Shown here piece after piece: positions 42,448-50,472 of a DNA stretch of 64,000 bases (positions within the stretch are counted from its first letter, which is position 1; every line of letters begins with the position of its first letter). The stretch is taken from assembly GCA_022821965.1 (NCBI GenBank), contig JAJECN010000020.1:62001-126000 (forward strand), in the 5' to 3' direction. Made by a program: the position numbers and the translations under genes. The notes beneath the pieces were generated by a model that saw nothing but the letters and a program-made list of their open reading frames with translations, ran no database searches and was not told the origin of the DNA. Origin of the DNA: Candidatus Poribacteria bacterium. Lineage in GTDB: Bacteria; Poribacteria; WGA-4E; WGA-3G.

Positions 42448-44107
42448 TCCGCGCTTAAAGCAGACGAGGGATGGAATCGCTCAGAAGCCTATATCTATAG
42501 AGTGGTGGAGGCATTTTGCCGTTGGCGTGCTGCTGTTTGTGTTTGCTGTGTTAGGATCGGCGGACGATATGGCAGCAGATTATCCTAAAACGTTCCAGAA
42601 GCAGTTGAAGGATGCACAGCGTGCGTTCCAAGCGGAGCAGTGGCATGAAGCACTCCGTTTGTACCGAGTTCTTGCTAAAGAGGCTCCTGAATTCCCGATT
42701 GTTTACATCGGTGAAGGGGATGCTGCCGCAAAACTGAAAGATTATCCCGCCGCTATTACTGCTTTTCAGCATGCTTTGCGATTCCTCTCCACGCAATCGC
42801 AAGGCGATATTGAAAGAGTACGCTTAGAAATTGTGGTGCAAGCGAAACTCGCTACTGCGTATCATCGGAACAAACAACTTGACAAAGCCGATACATGGTT
42901 CCAAAAAGCCATCAAGGGTGCCGGTGAAGATGCTCCAGCAGCGTGGTATGTCGCTTTGGGACAGATTGAAACAGAGCGTGGAAACTTGGAGCAGGCACGC
43001 CGCTACTATATTGTCGCTGTGCAGCTGCACCCGGATACAACTGCTGCGTATAATAATCTCGGACATGTTCTGCTTAAGCTCAATCGCATTGACGAAGCCG
43101 ATGCTGTTTTTCGGGAAGCACTCGCCCAAGACAAGACACTTGCCAGTGCTGCCTTCGGACGCGGTGAAGTCGGGATAAGACGGGGACAACTCGCTGTCGC
43201 CCAACGTTTTTATGAAAGTGCTGTTCAACACGCGCCAAACGAACCCGTATTTCATAAAGCACTCGCGGATGTCTTCCATGATATGGGTAACAACGAGGCA
43301 TCTGAGGCTGCATTGACGCGTTACCGCCGAACCTTGACGGAACGCTACCGTCGTCAAGCGCATTGGTTCATTGAGAATGGACAGCTACAACGTGCCTTAA
43401 CGCCCTTGAAGAAAGCTCTGGAAACAGATGAGGCATTTATACCAGCCTTGAAAGATTATGCCTACGTTCAGATGCAGCTCGGCGAATTAGCGGATGCCAA
43501 GCAATCGTATCAACGTGTGCTCACCATAGAACCTACTTCACGTCAGGGACTTTTACATCTCGGCATGATAGAAGCCAAGCTTGGAAATCAAGCAACAGCA
43601 GTATCACACTATCTCACGCTCATCAAACACGAACCGGATTTTATGGATGCCTACGTGCAACTCGCAAATCTGCACGAGCGTTCGGGAGACTTGAATGCTG
43701 CGGCGCAAGCATTGACAATGGGCATTCGACACGAACCGACATGGGCACCCGGATATTTGTGGCGTGGGAAGATTTATCAGAAACAGAACAAGTCCAACAT
43801 GGCTGAGACCGATTTTCGACAATCCATTCAGCTCGCACCAGATGTCCCTTTTCCGAAAGAGGCGTTAGCGTCCCTGCTTGCAATGGAAAACAGGAAGCTC
43901 ACTGAAGCACTTACCTTCGCCACGGCTGCCGTTGCGAGTGAGGGGCAACCTGCACACCGTGCTACGCTTGCCTTCGTCTATTACCGACTCAACCACATTC
44001 CCGATGCACGACGTGAAATTGAAACTGCATTTACCCAAGCCCCTAATCATCCTTATGTTTTGAGGATTCGTTCGGAGATCCTATCCATAGAGACAATTTC
44101 TGAATAA
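42437..44107 (+). CDS. Membrane-anchored tetratricopeptide repeat protein
   Basis: 556 residues from ATG 42437, overlapping the SurA-like gene. One hydrophobic segment (HFAVGVLLFVFAVLGSADDM, about 27-46) is a signal or anchor. The rest is a run of TPR units, roughly ten or more, e.g. AWYVALGQIETERGNLEQAR, AAYNNLGHVLLKLNRIDEAD, GLLHLGMIEAKLGNQATAVS, and PGYLWRGKIYQKQNKSNMAE. TPRs mediate protein-protein contacts. Operon position with a SurA-like chaperone suggests envelope protein assembly. Confidence 0.8.
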   Translation: MSNNPRLKQTRDGIAQKPISIEWWRHFAVGVLLFVFAVLGSADDMAADYPKTFQKQLKDAQRAFQAEQWHEALRLYRVLAKEAPEFPIVYIGEGDAAAKLKDYPAAITAFQHALRFLSTQSQGDIERVRLEIVVQAKLATAYHRNKQLDKADTWFQKAIKGAGEDAPAAWYVALGQIETERGNLEQARRYYIVAVQLHPDTTAAYNNLGHVLLKLNRIDEADAVFREALAQDKTLASAAFGRGEVGIRRGQLAVAQRFYESAVQHAPNEPVFHKALADVFHDMGNNEASEAALTRYRRTLTERYRRQAHWFIENGQLQRALTPLKKALETDEAFIPALKDYAYVQMQLGELADAKQSYQRVLTIEPTSRQGLLHLGMIEAKLGNQATAVSHYLTLIKHEPDFMDAYVQLANLHERSGDLNAAAQALTMGIRHEPTWAPGYLWRGKIYQKQNKSNMAETDFRQSIQLAPDVPFPKEALASLLAMENRKLTEALTFATAAVASEGQPAHRATLAFVYYRLNHIPDARREIETAFTQAPNHPYVLRIRSEILSIETISE

Positions 44108-44129
44108 CGACTCCTTTGTATATTTTTTC

Positions 44130-44158
44130 TTGAAAATTAAAGAGAAAAATTGTATAAT
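44130..44158 (+). promoter_or_regulatory. Promoter for the Met-Asp lipoprotein gene
   Basis: TTGAAA (44130-44135), 17-base spacer, TATAAT (44153-44158). The same -35 with the same spacing precedes the P460 gene region (44938). Confidence 0.65.
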
Positions 44159-44186
44159 TCACTAAAGTTGTATGGTACATAGATTT

Positions 44187-44256
44187 GGAGAGTCACGTTC
44201 TAACCTGAACGGGCTTTATTGTCTTGAAGCCGCACCAAGAGATTCGAGACTCTTCC
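44187..44256 (+). ncRNA. Possible structured RNA leader A (three-stem junction)
   Basis: Between the promoter and the lipoprotein start, GGAGAGTC (44187-44194) can pair with GACTCTTCC (44248-44256, one bulge). It encloses the hairpins CGTTC/GAACG (44196-44211) and GGCTT/AAGCC (44212-44231). I recognise no known riboswitch class. Structure is predicted by eye only. Confidence 0.35.
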
Positions 44257-44309
44257 ATAACTGCTTACTTTAAGTATATAAAAAGGATATAGAATAAGGA
44301 GCTCTAACA

Positions 44310-44639
44310 ATGTTAAAGTTTCAGATAGTTTTAATTGCCATTTTGGTTTGCTGTGTTGCCTTTATATCTTGTGACAGAACTCAGTCGATCATGACACCAG
44401 TTACGGATGACATGATGGCAGAGGATAGCATGTCGGACGACATGATGACAGATGACATGATGACAGATGACATGATGGACGACGGCATGATGGACGATGG
44501 CATGATGGACGACATGGATGACATGGATGACATGGACGACATGGATGACATGGACGACATGGACGATATGGATGACATGGACGGCATGAATGGCGATGGC
44601 ATGAATGGCGATGGTATGAATGGCGATGGTATGAATTAG
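44310..44639 (+). CDS. Small lipoprotein with Met-Asp tandem repeats
   Basis: 109 residues. Lipoprotein signal MLKFQIVLIAILVCCVAF with lipobox FISC; this leader is nearly the same as in the P460 protein at 45347. After about residue 35 the protein is almost only Asp, Met and Gly: repeats of DDMMTDDMM, DDGMM, a run of DDM triplets and a final GDGMN series. The DNA is a 9-bp tandem repeat and probably varies in copy number. Met/Asp-rich stretches can bind copper or other metals; function is otherwise unknown. ATG 44310 follows AAGGAG. Confidence 0.75.
   Translation: MLKFQIVLIAILVCCVAFISCDRTQSIMTPVTDDMMAEDSMSDDMMTDDMMTDDMMDDGMMDDGMMDDMDDMDDMDDMDDMDDMDDMDDMDGMNGDGMNGDGMNGDGMN
44420..44636 (+). 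repeat. Coding minisatellite, 9-bp unit
   Basis: Units like GACGACATG and GATGACATG repeat in frame (Asp-Asp-Met), changing to GGCGATGGTATGAAT-type units at the 3' end. Such arrays expand and contract by slippage without frameshift. Confidence 0.7.
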
Positions 44640-44671
44640 CCCAATAGTTCATCTCACATCATTTCTGAAGG

Positions 44672-44711
44672 GGATCAGTGACCACATTCTATGGTTGCTG
44701 ATCCTTTTTTT
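44672..44711 (+). terminator. Intrinsic terminator after the Met-Asp lipoprotein gene
   Basis: GGATCAG (44672-44678) pairs with CTGATCC (44698-44704), inner ACCA/TGGT extends it, and seven T residues follow. The gap 44712-44937 shows nothing further. Confidence 0.85.
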
Positions 44712-44937
44712 ATTCCCCAACCTACGATGACCAAATCTTTCTATCGAACCCACATTTTATGGTGAAATCTACAATTAACCTAAATTGCTACCTTTGTAAT
44801 TCACTCGCAATTGTAGGAGTGCCTCTACCTAAAACACGGCAGACATAGCCCTCTCAGGTAATTAGTCGTTTCTCGTTTACCAACAGAGTGTCATGTTTGT
44901 GAAAGATTAAAAAGCTCTATCTACGCTCTATTTTTTC

Positions 44938-44966
44938 TTGAAAACTAAGTCGCGATGTGATACTAT
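44938..44966 (+). promoter_or_regulatory. Promoter upstream of leader B
   Basis: TTGAAA (44938-44943), 17-base spacer, TACTAT (44961-44966). It would read into leader B and, through the MITE-like element, the P460 lipoprotein gene 380 bp downstream. Confidence 0.5.
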
Positions 44967-45069
44967 TTAAAGTGAAGTTATGTAGTATGTGAACCTTGAA
45001 AAGGAATACAGTGAAGTGGATGAGCTTGTCGCTTTAAAGCTCGTAACCCTTCGTCAATTTTCACTTTAA
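44967..45069 (+). ncRNA. Possible structured RNA leader B
   Basis: A perfect 10-bp closing stem, TTAAAGTGAA (44967-44976) with TTCACTTTAA (45060-45069), encloses the hairpins CCTT/AAGG (44994-45004) and GAGCTT/AAGCTC (45022-45042). It begins right after the -10 box. Architecture resembles leader A, but the sequences are not similar. The MITE-like element is inserted immediately after the closing stem. Confidence 0.35.
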
Positions 45070-45311
45070 TAGGACTTACGCAAAGTTGACGACAATAGAA
45101 GGATTTTCGATTTATTAAAACATCTTATAATTTTAGTAGTTACATTTAGGTTTTTTATCATTTTTATGTTGACAAAAATAAGAATTAGCCTATTATAACT
45201 TATGAATTGCGCGACTACAAGCCGGACGGCTTTTAAGCATTGTAGTCATGCGATTTTGCGGCGTACTCGCCTAAATGCGACGTGCATTATCGCATGTTTG
45301 CGTAAATCCTA
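45070..45311. mobile_element. MITE-like element, AGGACTTACGCA family, copy 4
   Basis: Ends TAGGACTTACGCA (45070-45082) and TGCGTAAATCCTA (45299-45311), one mismatch. The flanks duplicate TTTAA (45065-45069 and 45312-45316). At 242 bp it is the longest copy. It contains an 8-bp-stem hairpin, GACTACAA/TTGTAGTC (45213-45247), and a promoter-like sequence directed at the P460 gene. Confidence 0.75.
45169..45196 (+). promoter_or_regulatory. Promoter-like sequence inside MITE copy 4
   Basis: TTGACA (45169-45174), 16-base spacer, TATTAT (45191-45196), pointing toward the P460 lipoprotein gene 150 bp downstream. Confidence 0.45.
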
Positions 45312-45346
45312 TTTAATTTAAAATATGAGACAAGGAGCATTAAATA

Positions 45347-46558
45347 ATGTTAAAACTTCAGGTCGCTTTAATTGCGATTCTAATTGCCTGTGTTGCCTTC
45401 ATATCCTGTGAACGGATATCGAAAACGTTAGAGCCGGTTGCTGATGACATGGTGACTGGTGATGATATGATGGCTGCTGATGACACGGAAGACATGGCTG
45501 AGTTGGCTGATGCGGAAAGCATAGCTGAGCTAGCTGAAATGTACATGTCGTGGGCACATGTTGCGCTACCAGCACCGACGATGACTGTAGCAGAAGCTGC
45601 TGCCGCCATGAATTTCGCTGGCACTGGGGCAGCGCACAATCCAGGCAGCGATGTTTTTACCCCGCGTACCGTCTATATCAACGCTATCGGTGCCATGGCG
45701 AACAAGGCAGGAACAGCATATCCCGCAGGAACCATAATTGTCAAGGAAATTATGGATGAGACCAACACGTTTGTCGATAAAGTCGCCATGATGATGAAAA
45801 GTGCCGACCCGATGTATGCCGGTCACAATGGGTGGGTTTACGAAAAATATGCCCGTTCTGGTGTAGATGCCGAGTATATGCAAGTCAAGGGTTCAAGTCT
45901 TGCGGATGCTGGTAACGGCTGCCACGGCTGCCACACCAAAGCCGAGAATGACAGCGTCTTTGTCTCACTCTCCATGGATACCATGATGGACATAGATGAT
46001 ATGGCAGATGATATGATAGCTGGTGATGACACGACTATGGACACGACCCCGGACATGACTACGGACACACCTATGGACATGATGATGAAAATGATGATGG
46101 ACATGGAAACGCACAAGTCGTGGGACAGTGTTACGCTTCCAGTACCAGTGGGTACCGGAGCAGCTCACGGGGCGGGAGCTCGTACTGTATATTTCAATGA
46201 AGCTGGGGCTATGGCAAACATGGCAGGGACAGCTTATCCTGCAGGAACCGTGATTGTCAAAGAGATCATGGATGCTACTAATACATTTGTCGAGAGGGTT
46301 GCAAAGATGGTAAAAACCGACTCAGCAGATCCAATGTCCGCAATGTACAAAGATCATGGCTATTGGATGTACGTCCAAGTTAAACTCGACGCAATGTCAA
46401 ATGTCATAGAAGGAGAAACAAAGGGCGATGTTCCTGGGGGCAGCAGTGCCGGTTGTCATGGATGCCACTCAACAGCCGCTAATGACAAAGTCTTCGTACC
46501 GCTCTCCATGGCCGATACTGCTGGCATGGACGGTGCTGGCGATGGTGCTGCCCAATAG
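45347..46558 (+). CDS. Lipoprotein with two cytochrome P460-like domains and Met-Asp linkers
   Basis: 403 residues. Lipobox FISC (Cys21). Two repeated P460-type domains, about 64-208 and 255-388. Each has the conserved strand AGTAYPAGT-IVKEIMD, whose Lys could be the heme cross-linking residue, and a heme motif CHGCH (192-196 and 370-374). The domains are joined by a Met/Asp/Thr-rich linker (about 209-253), and another such stretch follows the lipid anchor. That composition matches the small lipoprotein at 44310, which also shares the signal peptide. P460 proteins oxidise hydroxylamine or handle NO; here a periplasmic two-heme redox protein is the safe reading. ATG 45347 follows AAGGAG. Confidence 0.8.
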   Translation: MLKLQVALIAILIACVAFISCERISKTLEPVADDMVTGDDMMAADDTEDMAELADAESIAELAEMYMSWAHVALPAPTMTVAEAAAAMNFAGTGAAHNPGSDVFTPRTVYINAIGAMANKAGTAYPAGTIIVKEIMDETNTFVDKVAMMMKSADPMYAGHNGWVYEKYARSGVDAEYMQVKGSSLADAGNGCHGCHTKAENDSVFVSLSMDTMMDIDDMADDMIAGDDTTMDTTPDMTTDTPMDMMMKMMMDMETHKSWDSVTLPVPVGTGAAHGAGARTVYFNEAGAMANMAGTAYPAGTVIVKEIMDATNTFVERVAKMVKTDSADPMSAMYKDHGYWMYVQVKLDAMSNVIEGETKGDVPGGSSAGCHGCHSTAANDKVFVPLSMADTAGMDGAGDGAAQ

Positions 46559-46576
46559 TTCCATCTAACAACACCT

Positions 46577-46624
46577 ATAAGGAGGGGATTGGTAACCATA
46601 TTTTGTGGTTGTCAGTCCCTTTCT
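46577..46624 (+). terminator. Probable terminator after the P460 gene
   Basis: GGGATTGGTAACCA pairs imperfectly with TGGTTGTCAGTCCC around ATATTTTG, followed by a T-rich stretch (TTTCTACTTTTC). Similar in design to the terminator at 44672. Confidence 0.6.
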
Positions 46625-46641
46625 ACTTTTCTACGAATGTT

Positions 46642-48423
46642 TTAAGCAATGAACGCTCCACTCTGCGCTGTAAGCGAGATTTTTACGGAATCTCTTGATA
46701 CTGTCACCTGATTTCCATTGAGGCGGTCTTCCAAGATAGGAGCGATCTCCGAATCACGACCCCTCCTCAACGAAATCGGGACATCAATCGTCTGAGAACA
46801 TAGACTCGTATTCAATGCAATCAGGACTTCACTATCTGCTGAAGCCTGTAAATACGCATAAGTCCCCTTCTGAACGTTCAAATGAACGACTTCTCGCTTG
46901 CCTAAAGTCAGTACTGGAAACTGTTTTCGTAATGCTCCTAAGCGTCGGAAATAGTCCAACAGGTTTCTATCCACTTCATCTCCCCATAGCATAGGTAATC
47001 GCGCTTCTTCAAAACGCCCAAGTGGATTGCGTTGTGAAACTCCGACCTCAGTGCCATTGTAAATCACGGGTGGTGCGGAAAGTGTGAACAGCACCAGTGC
47101 CGCCAACTGGACCTTCGCCTTGTCTTCACCTGCCAAGTAGAGAATACGGGTCATATCGTGATTGTCCAGAAACGCGGGCAGTAGAAATTCCTTTGGAAAG
47201 TATGCCTCGTGTGCGGTTAAGAACGCCTCAAACTCCAGCAACGTTGAAGTTTCTATAACAAAGGTTCGTCGGAGTGCATCCGCAAGCAGGAAATCGAGGC
47301 ACCCGTCAAAATGCGGGATATAGGATGCGATCCCCTCTGAATGACTCACGACCTCGCCGAACAGAAGAGCGTCAGGGTTTACCGCTTTGCATGCTTGACG
47401 GAACTCTGCCCAGAACGTCCGTGGTGGTCCCGGAGCATAGTCGAGTCGGTAGCCATCAATGCCGTTGTGTAGCCAGTGCTGCGCACACTTCAGTAGATAG
47501 TTGATCGCTGGTTTGTGCTTTAAGTTTAGTTGTGGCATCCCCTTCACGCCAAAGAAACTTGTGTATTCATCGGGCCATCGCTGCCATGTGTACCATGCCC
47601 GATACTCGTTGTCCTTCTCACTTTGCGCTGCCTGAAAGGTTGGATGTTGGTTGGACCAGTGATTGGCTACAAAATCAAGGATAACCCGTATACCACGCTG
47701 ATGTGCTTTTTCAATCAATTCCTTCAAGTCACTGTTTGTGCCGAACCGAGGTTCAACGATGTAGTAATCTGTAGCATCATAACCGTGATGCGATGGGCTT
47801 GCAAAAAGGGGTGAAAGCCAAATTGCGTTGCATCCAAGCGATTGAATGTAGTCAAGTTTCTGAATTGCGCCGCGGAGTGTTCCTCCGAAAAAACCGGAAA
47901 GATTTGTTGGCTTTTTCCATGGTACACCGTCACCCGGATAAAATCGATCCAAGAAGATGTGGTAAATAATCGCCTCGCGTGCCCACATCGGCATGCCGTA
48001 GTCATCAACAAAGATAGCGAATTCAGTTGCTTCCGATAACACCCGTGCTTGGTTATCCGCGAAAATCCATCTCTCTGAACCCACGACACGTCCACCGATT
48101 CTGTAGCGAACCACTGTACTGCTTGATTGTGGAGGAATCTGTCCGTACCAGTGGCGCACGTATCGCCATTCAAGTGTGCTCCATACCGATTCTCCCGGTA
48201 CGAGTTCAAATATGGTCTCTTCGCCATTTGCATTCATCCAACAGCAAACCGAATCGTAAGCGATACCGCCAGACGTTGTCATGTAGAGGGGGATCGGTTG
48301 ATTCAGGGTGGGACGCGCCAGCGATCCAGACTGCGACCTTAATCGGTGAAGATGCTTGATGCCTGCTAAGTTGCTCCGATGTTCAACAATACGGTTTTCA
48401 AAATTTCTTTGCGGACCAAACAT
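46642..48423 (-). CDS. GH13 alpha-amylase family glycosidase (cyclomaltodextrinase/neopullulanase-like)
   Basis: 593 residues from ATG 48423, behind GAAAGAGG; a TTG 15 bp earlier overlaps that site. An N-terminal beta-sandwich (about 40-145) precedes the catalytic barrel. All four GH13 regions are intact: DFVANH (250-255), GYRLDYA (324-330, nucleophile D328), FGEVV with acid E357, and FLDNHD (418-423). A C-terminal beta domain follows. No signal peptide, so it would act on imported maltodextrins in the cytoplasm. It follows the TIG lipoprotein gene but is separated by that gene's terminator. Confidence 0.9.
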   Translation of the reverse strand: MFGPQRNFENRIVEHRSNLAGIKHLHRLRSQSGSLARPTLNQPIPLYMTTSGGIAYDSVCCWMNANGEETIFELVPGESVWSTLEWRYVRHWYGQIPPQSSSTVVRYRIGGRVVGSERWIFADNQARVLSEATEFAIFVDDYGMPMWAREAIIYHIFLDRFYPGDGVPWKKPTNLSGFFGGTLRGAIQKLDYIQSLGCNAIWLSPLFASPSHHGYDATDYYIVEPRFGTNSDLKELIEKAHQRGIRVILDFVANHWSNQHPTFQAAQSEKDNEYRAWYTWQRWPDEYTSFFGVKGMPQLNLKHKPAINYLLKCAQHWLHNGIDGYRLDYAPGPPRTFWAEFRQACKAVNPDALLFGEVVSHSEGIASYIPHFDGCLDFLLADALRRTFVIETSTLLEFEAFLTAHEAYFPKEFLLPAFLDNHDMTRILYLAGEDKAKVQLAALVLFTLSAPPVIYNGTEVGVSQRNPLGRFEEARLPMLWGDEVDRNLLDYFRRLGALRKQFPVLTLGKREVVHLNVQKGTYAYLQASADSEVLIALNTSLCSQTIDVPISLRRGRDSEIAPILEDRLNGNQVTVSRDSVKISLTAQSGAFIA

Positions 48424-48442
48424 AGTTTCCTCTTTCAAAAAA

Positions 48443-48474
48443 TAAAAAAGCCGTGTACCTGCTACACGGCTTTT
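48443..48474 (-). terminator. Intrinsic terminator after the TIG/LysM-like lipoprotein gene
   Basis: On the minus strand AAAAGCCGTGTA pairs with TACACGGCTTTT around a 5-base loop, followed by a T-rich run. The stem also works in the opposite orientation. Confidence 0.85.
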
Positions 48475-48495
48475 CGATTTCGGTTGTGAGTTTGC

Positions 48496-49422
48496 TTACT
48501 TGTCACCCCAAGCGCGCCCGCGTGGAATTAGTAGCAATTGTCCTACGCTCAATCTCGTCCGATCGAAAATGTAGTCGTCTTGATTCGCGGCGACCAGTCG
48601 TGTCCACATCTCTTCGTTATCGAAAATCTCAGGACGTGCTGCGATGCGCTTAAGGGCAGCCTCCCCATTTTCTTCTTGAATGTCTTCTTCTCGGACGTGG
48701 TATTTGTAGAGCGCTTCAGGACTCGTTATACTGAAACTGAAGGTGTGTGAACTCGCAAGGGTATTACCAGCCATATCAGCGGCACCGGAAACAGTGACAG
48801 TGTACATGCGTCCAGCGCGCATCGGCATATCGGATGTGAACGTCACGGAATCACCGGTTCCACTCACTGTACCTGACAACGTTGCGTTCATCGGTTCACT
48901 CATCGAATCTTCTGTTTTCGTAACTGCTACATCCACAGAGACGCTGTTACTGTCAATGGGTTCACTGAACGAGACCGTCAGACTGTTCATTACATTTAAT
49001 GAATCTTCGTATTCGGATATGATGGTGCCATCGGCTGGTTCATTCATTGTAACGGTTGGTGGTGTTGCGTCGGTGTAAGTAAATTGCTGTGAAAGTGTGA
49101 CGGGAACTTCGGGTTTCCCTTTATTGGTAACGACAACGGACACAGATTGCCCCGCCATGCCATCGGGAGTCACTGCCGTGATTTGCGTTTCACTCGGAAC
49201 AGTTACGCTTTGGGCGTTTTTCCCACCGAACGTCACGGTTACGCCGTTTTTCATGTCGAATTTTTCACCGGTAATCTGGACGGTTGTCCCACCGGTCTCC
49301 GGTCCCTGCGTGGGGCTCATCCCGCTCGGTATCGGTTCTGGGTTACAGCCGCCGCAGCCCATCATCCATGCAAAGATGATCGTGATGACAGCCAACACGG
49401 CTATGTTTCTGGGTTGTTTCAT
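48496..49422 (-). CDS. Lipoprotein with IPT/TIG, bacterial Ig-like and LysM-like domains
   Basis: 308 residues from the ATG at 49422 (AAGGAG upstream); the frame is open further but without such a site. Signal VLAVITIIFAWMMGCGGC gives a lipidated Cys. An IPT/TIG domain follows (SGMSPTQGPETGGTTVQITG, FGGKNAQSVTVPSETQITA). An Ig-like domain typical of surface proteins comes next (VTFTSDMPMRAGRMYTVTVS, GAADMAGNTLASSHTFSF). The C-terminal 60 residues resemble a LysM module: MWTRLVAANQDDYIFD, LSVGQLLLIPRG. It probably sits in the envelope and contacts peptidoglycan. Confidence 0.75.
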   Translation of the reverse strand: MKQPRNIAVLAVITIIFAWMMGCGGCNPEPIPSGMSPTQGPETGGTTVQITGEKFDMKNGVTVTFGGKNAQSVTVPSETQITAVTPDGMAGQSVSVVVTNKGKPEVPVTLSQQFTYTDATPPTVTMNEPADGTIISEYEDSLNVMNSLTVSFSEPIDSNSVSVDVAVTKTEDSMSEPMNATLSGTVSGTGDSVTFTSDMPMRAGRMYTVTVSGAADMAGNTLASSHTFSFSITSPEALYKYHVREEDIQEENGEAALKRIAARPEIFDNEEMWTRLVAANQDDYIFDRTRLSVGQLLLIPRGRAWGDK

Positions 49423-49474
49423 TAATTCAGTCTCCTTATGGTCAGAAGGGTTCTCATTCCGTAACGCGCCAAAT

Positions 49475-49524
49475 CTTGCTATTAAAAGTGGCGTAGTTTG
49501 CCAGCCCAAACTTGCTATTAAAAG
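49475..49524. repeat. Direct repeat CTTGCTATTAAAAG in the lipoprotein leader
   Basis: Two exact 14-base copies at 49475-49488 and 49511-49524, 36 bp apart, between the promoter and the start of the minus-strand gene. They could be operator sites or a leftover duplication. Confidence 0.45.
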
Positions 49525-49570
49525 AAGATTTCGTGGATTAGAGGAAAGCCTCTAAATTACGCCTTAATCT

Positions 49571-49600
49571 ATTATACATATAAATTGGTACAGTTGTCAA
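49571..49600 (-). promoter_or_regulatory. Strong promoter for the TIG/LysM-like lipoprotein gene
   Basis: On the minus strand: TTGACA (49600-49595), 18-base spacer, TATAAT (49576-49571). Both boxes match the consensus exactly. Confidence 0.7.
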
Positions 49601-49623
49601 CACTTTTTTCTGTTGTAAGTGTC

Positions 49624-50472
49624 CTAACCGCGCCAAGTTGTCCGCTTTAGTGGGTCGCTAACGGCGACTGCTAATTCTGGACCAAAACCTTCTACTGATA
49701 GTTTTACCGTATCCCCGTCGCCAACTGCGGTGAGTGCTTCATGGTGTGTTCCTGTGGACACAACATCACCGGGTTCTAATGTCACCACGCTTGTTACCTC
49801 TGCGAGCAATTCCGGGATAAAACGTGCCATCGAGTTCGTGGAGAAATCGTGTTGCAAACCGTCGTTAATCCAGAGTTGCACGCCGAGGGCGTTCGCGTCC
49901 TCTACTTCGTCAGCGGTGACGAGTGCTGGTCCCATCGGTGCAAACGTATGCCAACTTTTCCCTAAGAAGAAACCGCCGGGCAATCCTCGTGCAGACACAT
50001 CAATAAATTGCGTGTAACCAAATATGCAATCTAAGGCGTTCTCTTCAGATAGATGTTTTGCTGTTTTACCAATCACAATGGCTAATTCTGGCTCAAAGTG
50101 AAATACGGTTACGTCTGCTTCTGGGAGTTTCACTGTATCCTTTGTGGCGATGATACCGGTCGGCGACTTCAGAAAGGCATTGAAATCTCCGCGGGAGGGA
50201 CTGTCCGGTTCGATATAATTGCCAGCAAGGCAGACGAGTTGTCCGGGACGCGGGACGGGTGCTTTGAGACTGATGCAGTCTAAAGCGATCGCAGTTCCGT
50301 TTTCAGCCGCGTCTGCTATTGTTGAACCGAGGTTGTCAAAGTCCTCAATCACTGTTCGTATCAGTTCTTGTGGTGTGTCGGGCGACAACCCACTCAACGC
50401 ATCACTAATGTCAACGATTCCGTCTTCTGTTATTACACCGAGTTGGTAGTCATTAAAGAAGGCAAGTTTCAT
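49624..50472 (-). CDS. Fumarylacetoacetate hydrolase family protein
   Basis: 282 residues. The FAH C-terminal fold is visible: VCLAGNYIEP, the metal-binding acidic motif FEPELAIVIGKTAKHL, GYTQFIDVSARGL, GKSWHTFAPMGPALVT, and DVVSTGTHHEALTAVGDGD. These enzymes cleave beta-diketo acids or decarboxylate/isomerise related compounds. A hydrolase for 2,4-diketo-3-deoxy sugar acids is plausible given the neighbouring dehydrogenases. Its ATG directly abuts the stop of the Gfo/Idh gene, so they are translationally coupled. Confidence 0.85.
   Translation of the reverse strand: MKLAFFNDYQLGVITEDGIVDISDALSGLSPDTPQELIRTVIEDFDNLGSTIADAAENGTAIALDCISLKAPVPRPGQLVCLAGNYIEPDSPSRGDFNAFLKSPTGIIATKDTVKLPEADVTVFHFEPELAIVIGKTAKHLSEENALDCIFGYTQFIDVSARGLPGGFFLGKSWHTFAPMGPALVTADEVEDANALGVQLWINDGLQHDFSTNSMARFIPELLAEVTSVVTLEPGDVVSTGTHHEALTAVGDGDTVKLSVEGFGPELAVAVSDPLKRTTWRG

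Noticed and set aside
44381-44652. Minus-strand frames rich in Met-Ser or His-Arg-Pro over the Met-Asp gene
   Set aside because: Produced by reading the 9-bp repeat in other frames; no ribosome-binding site.
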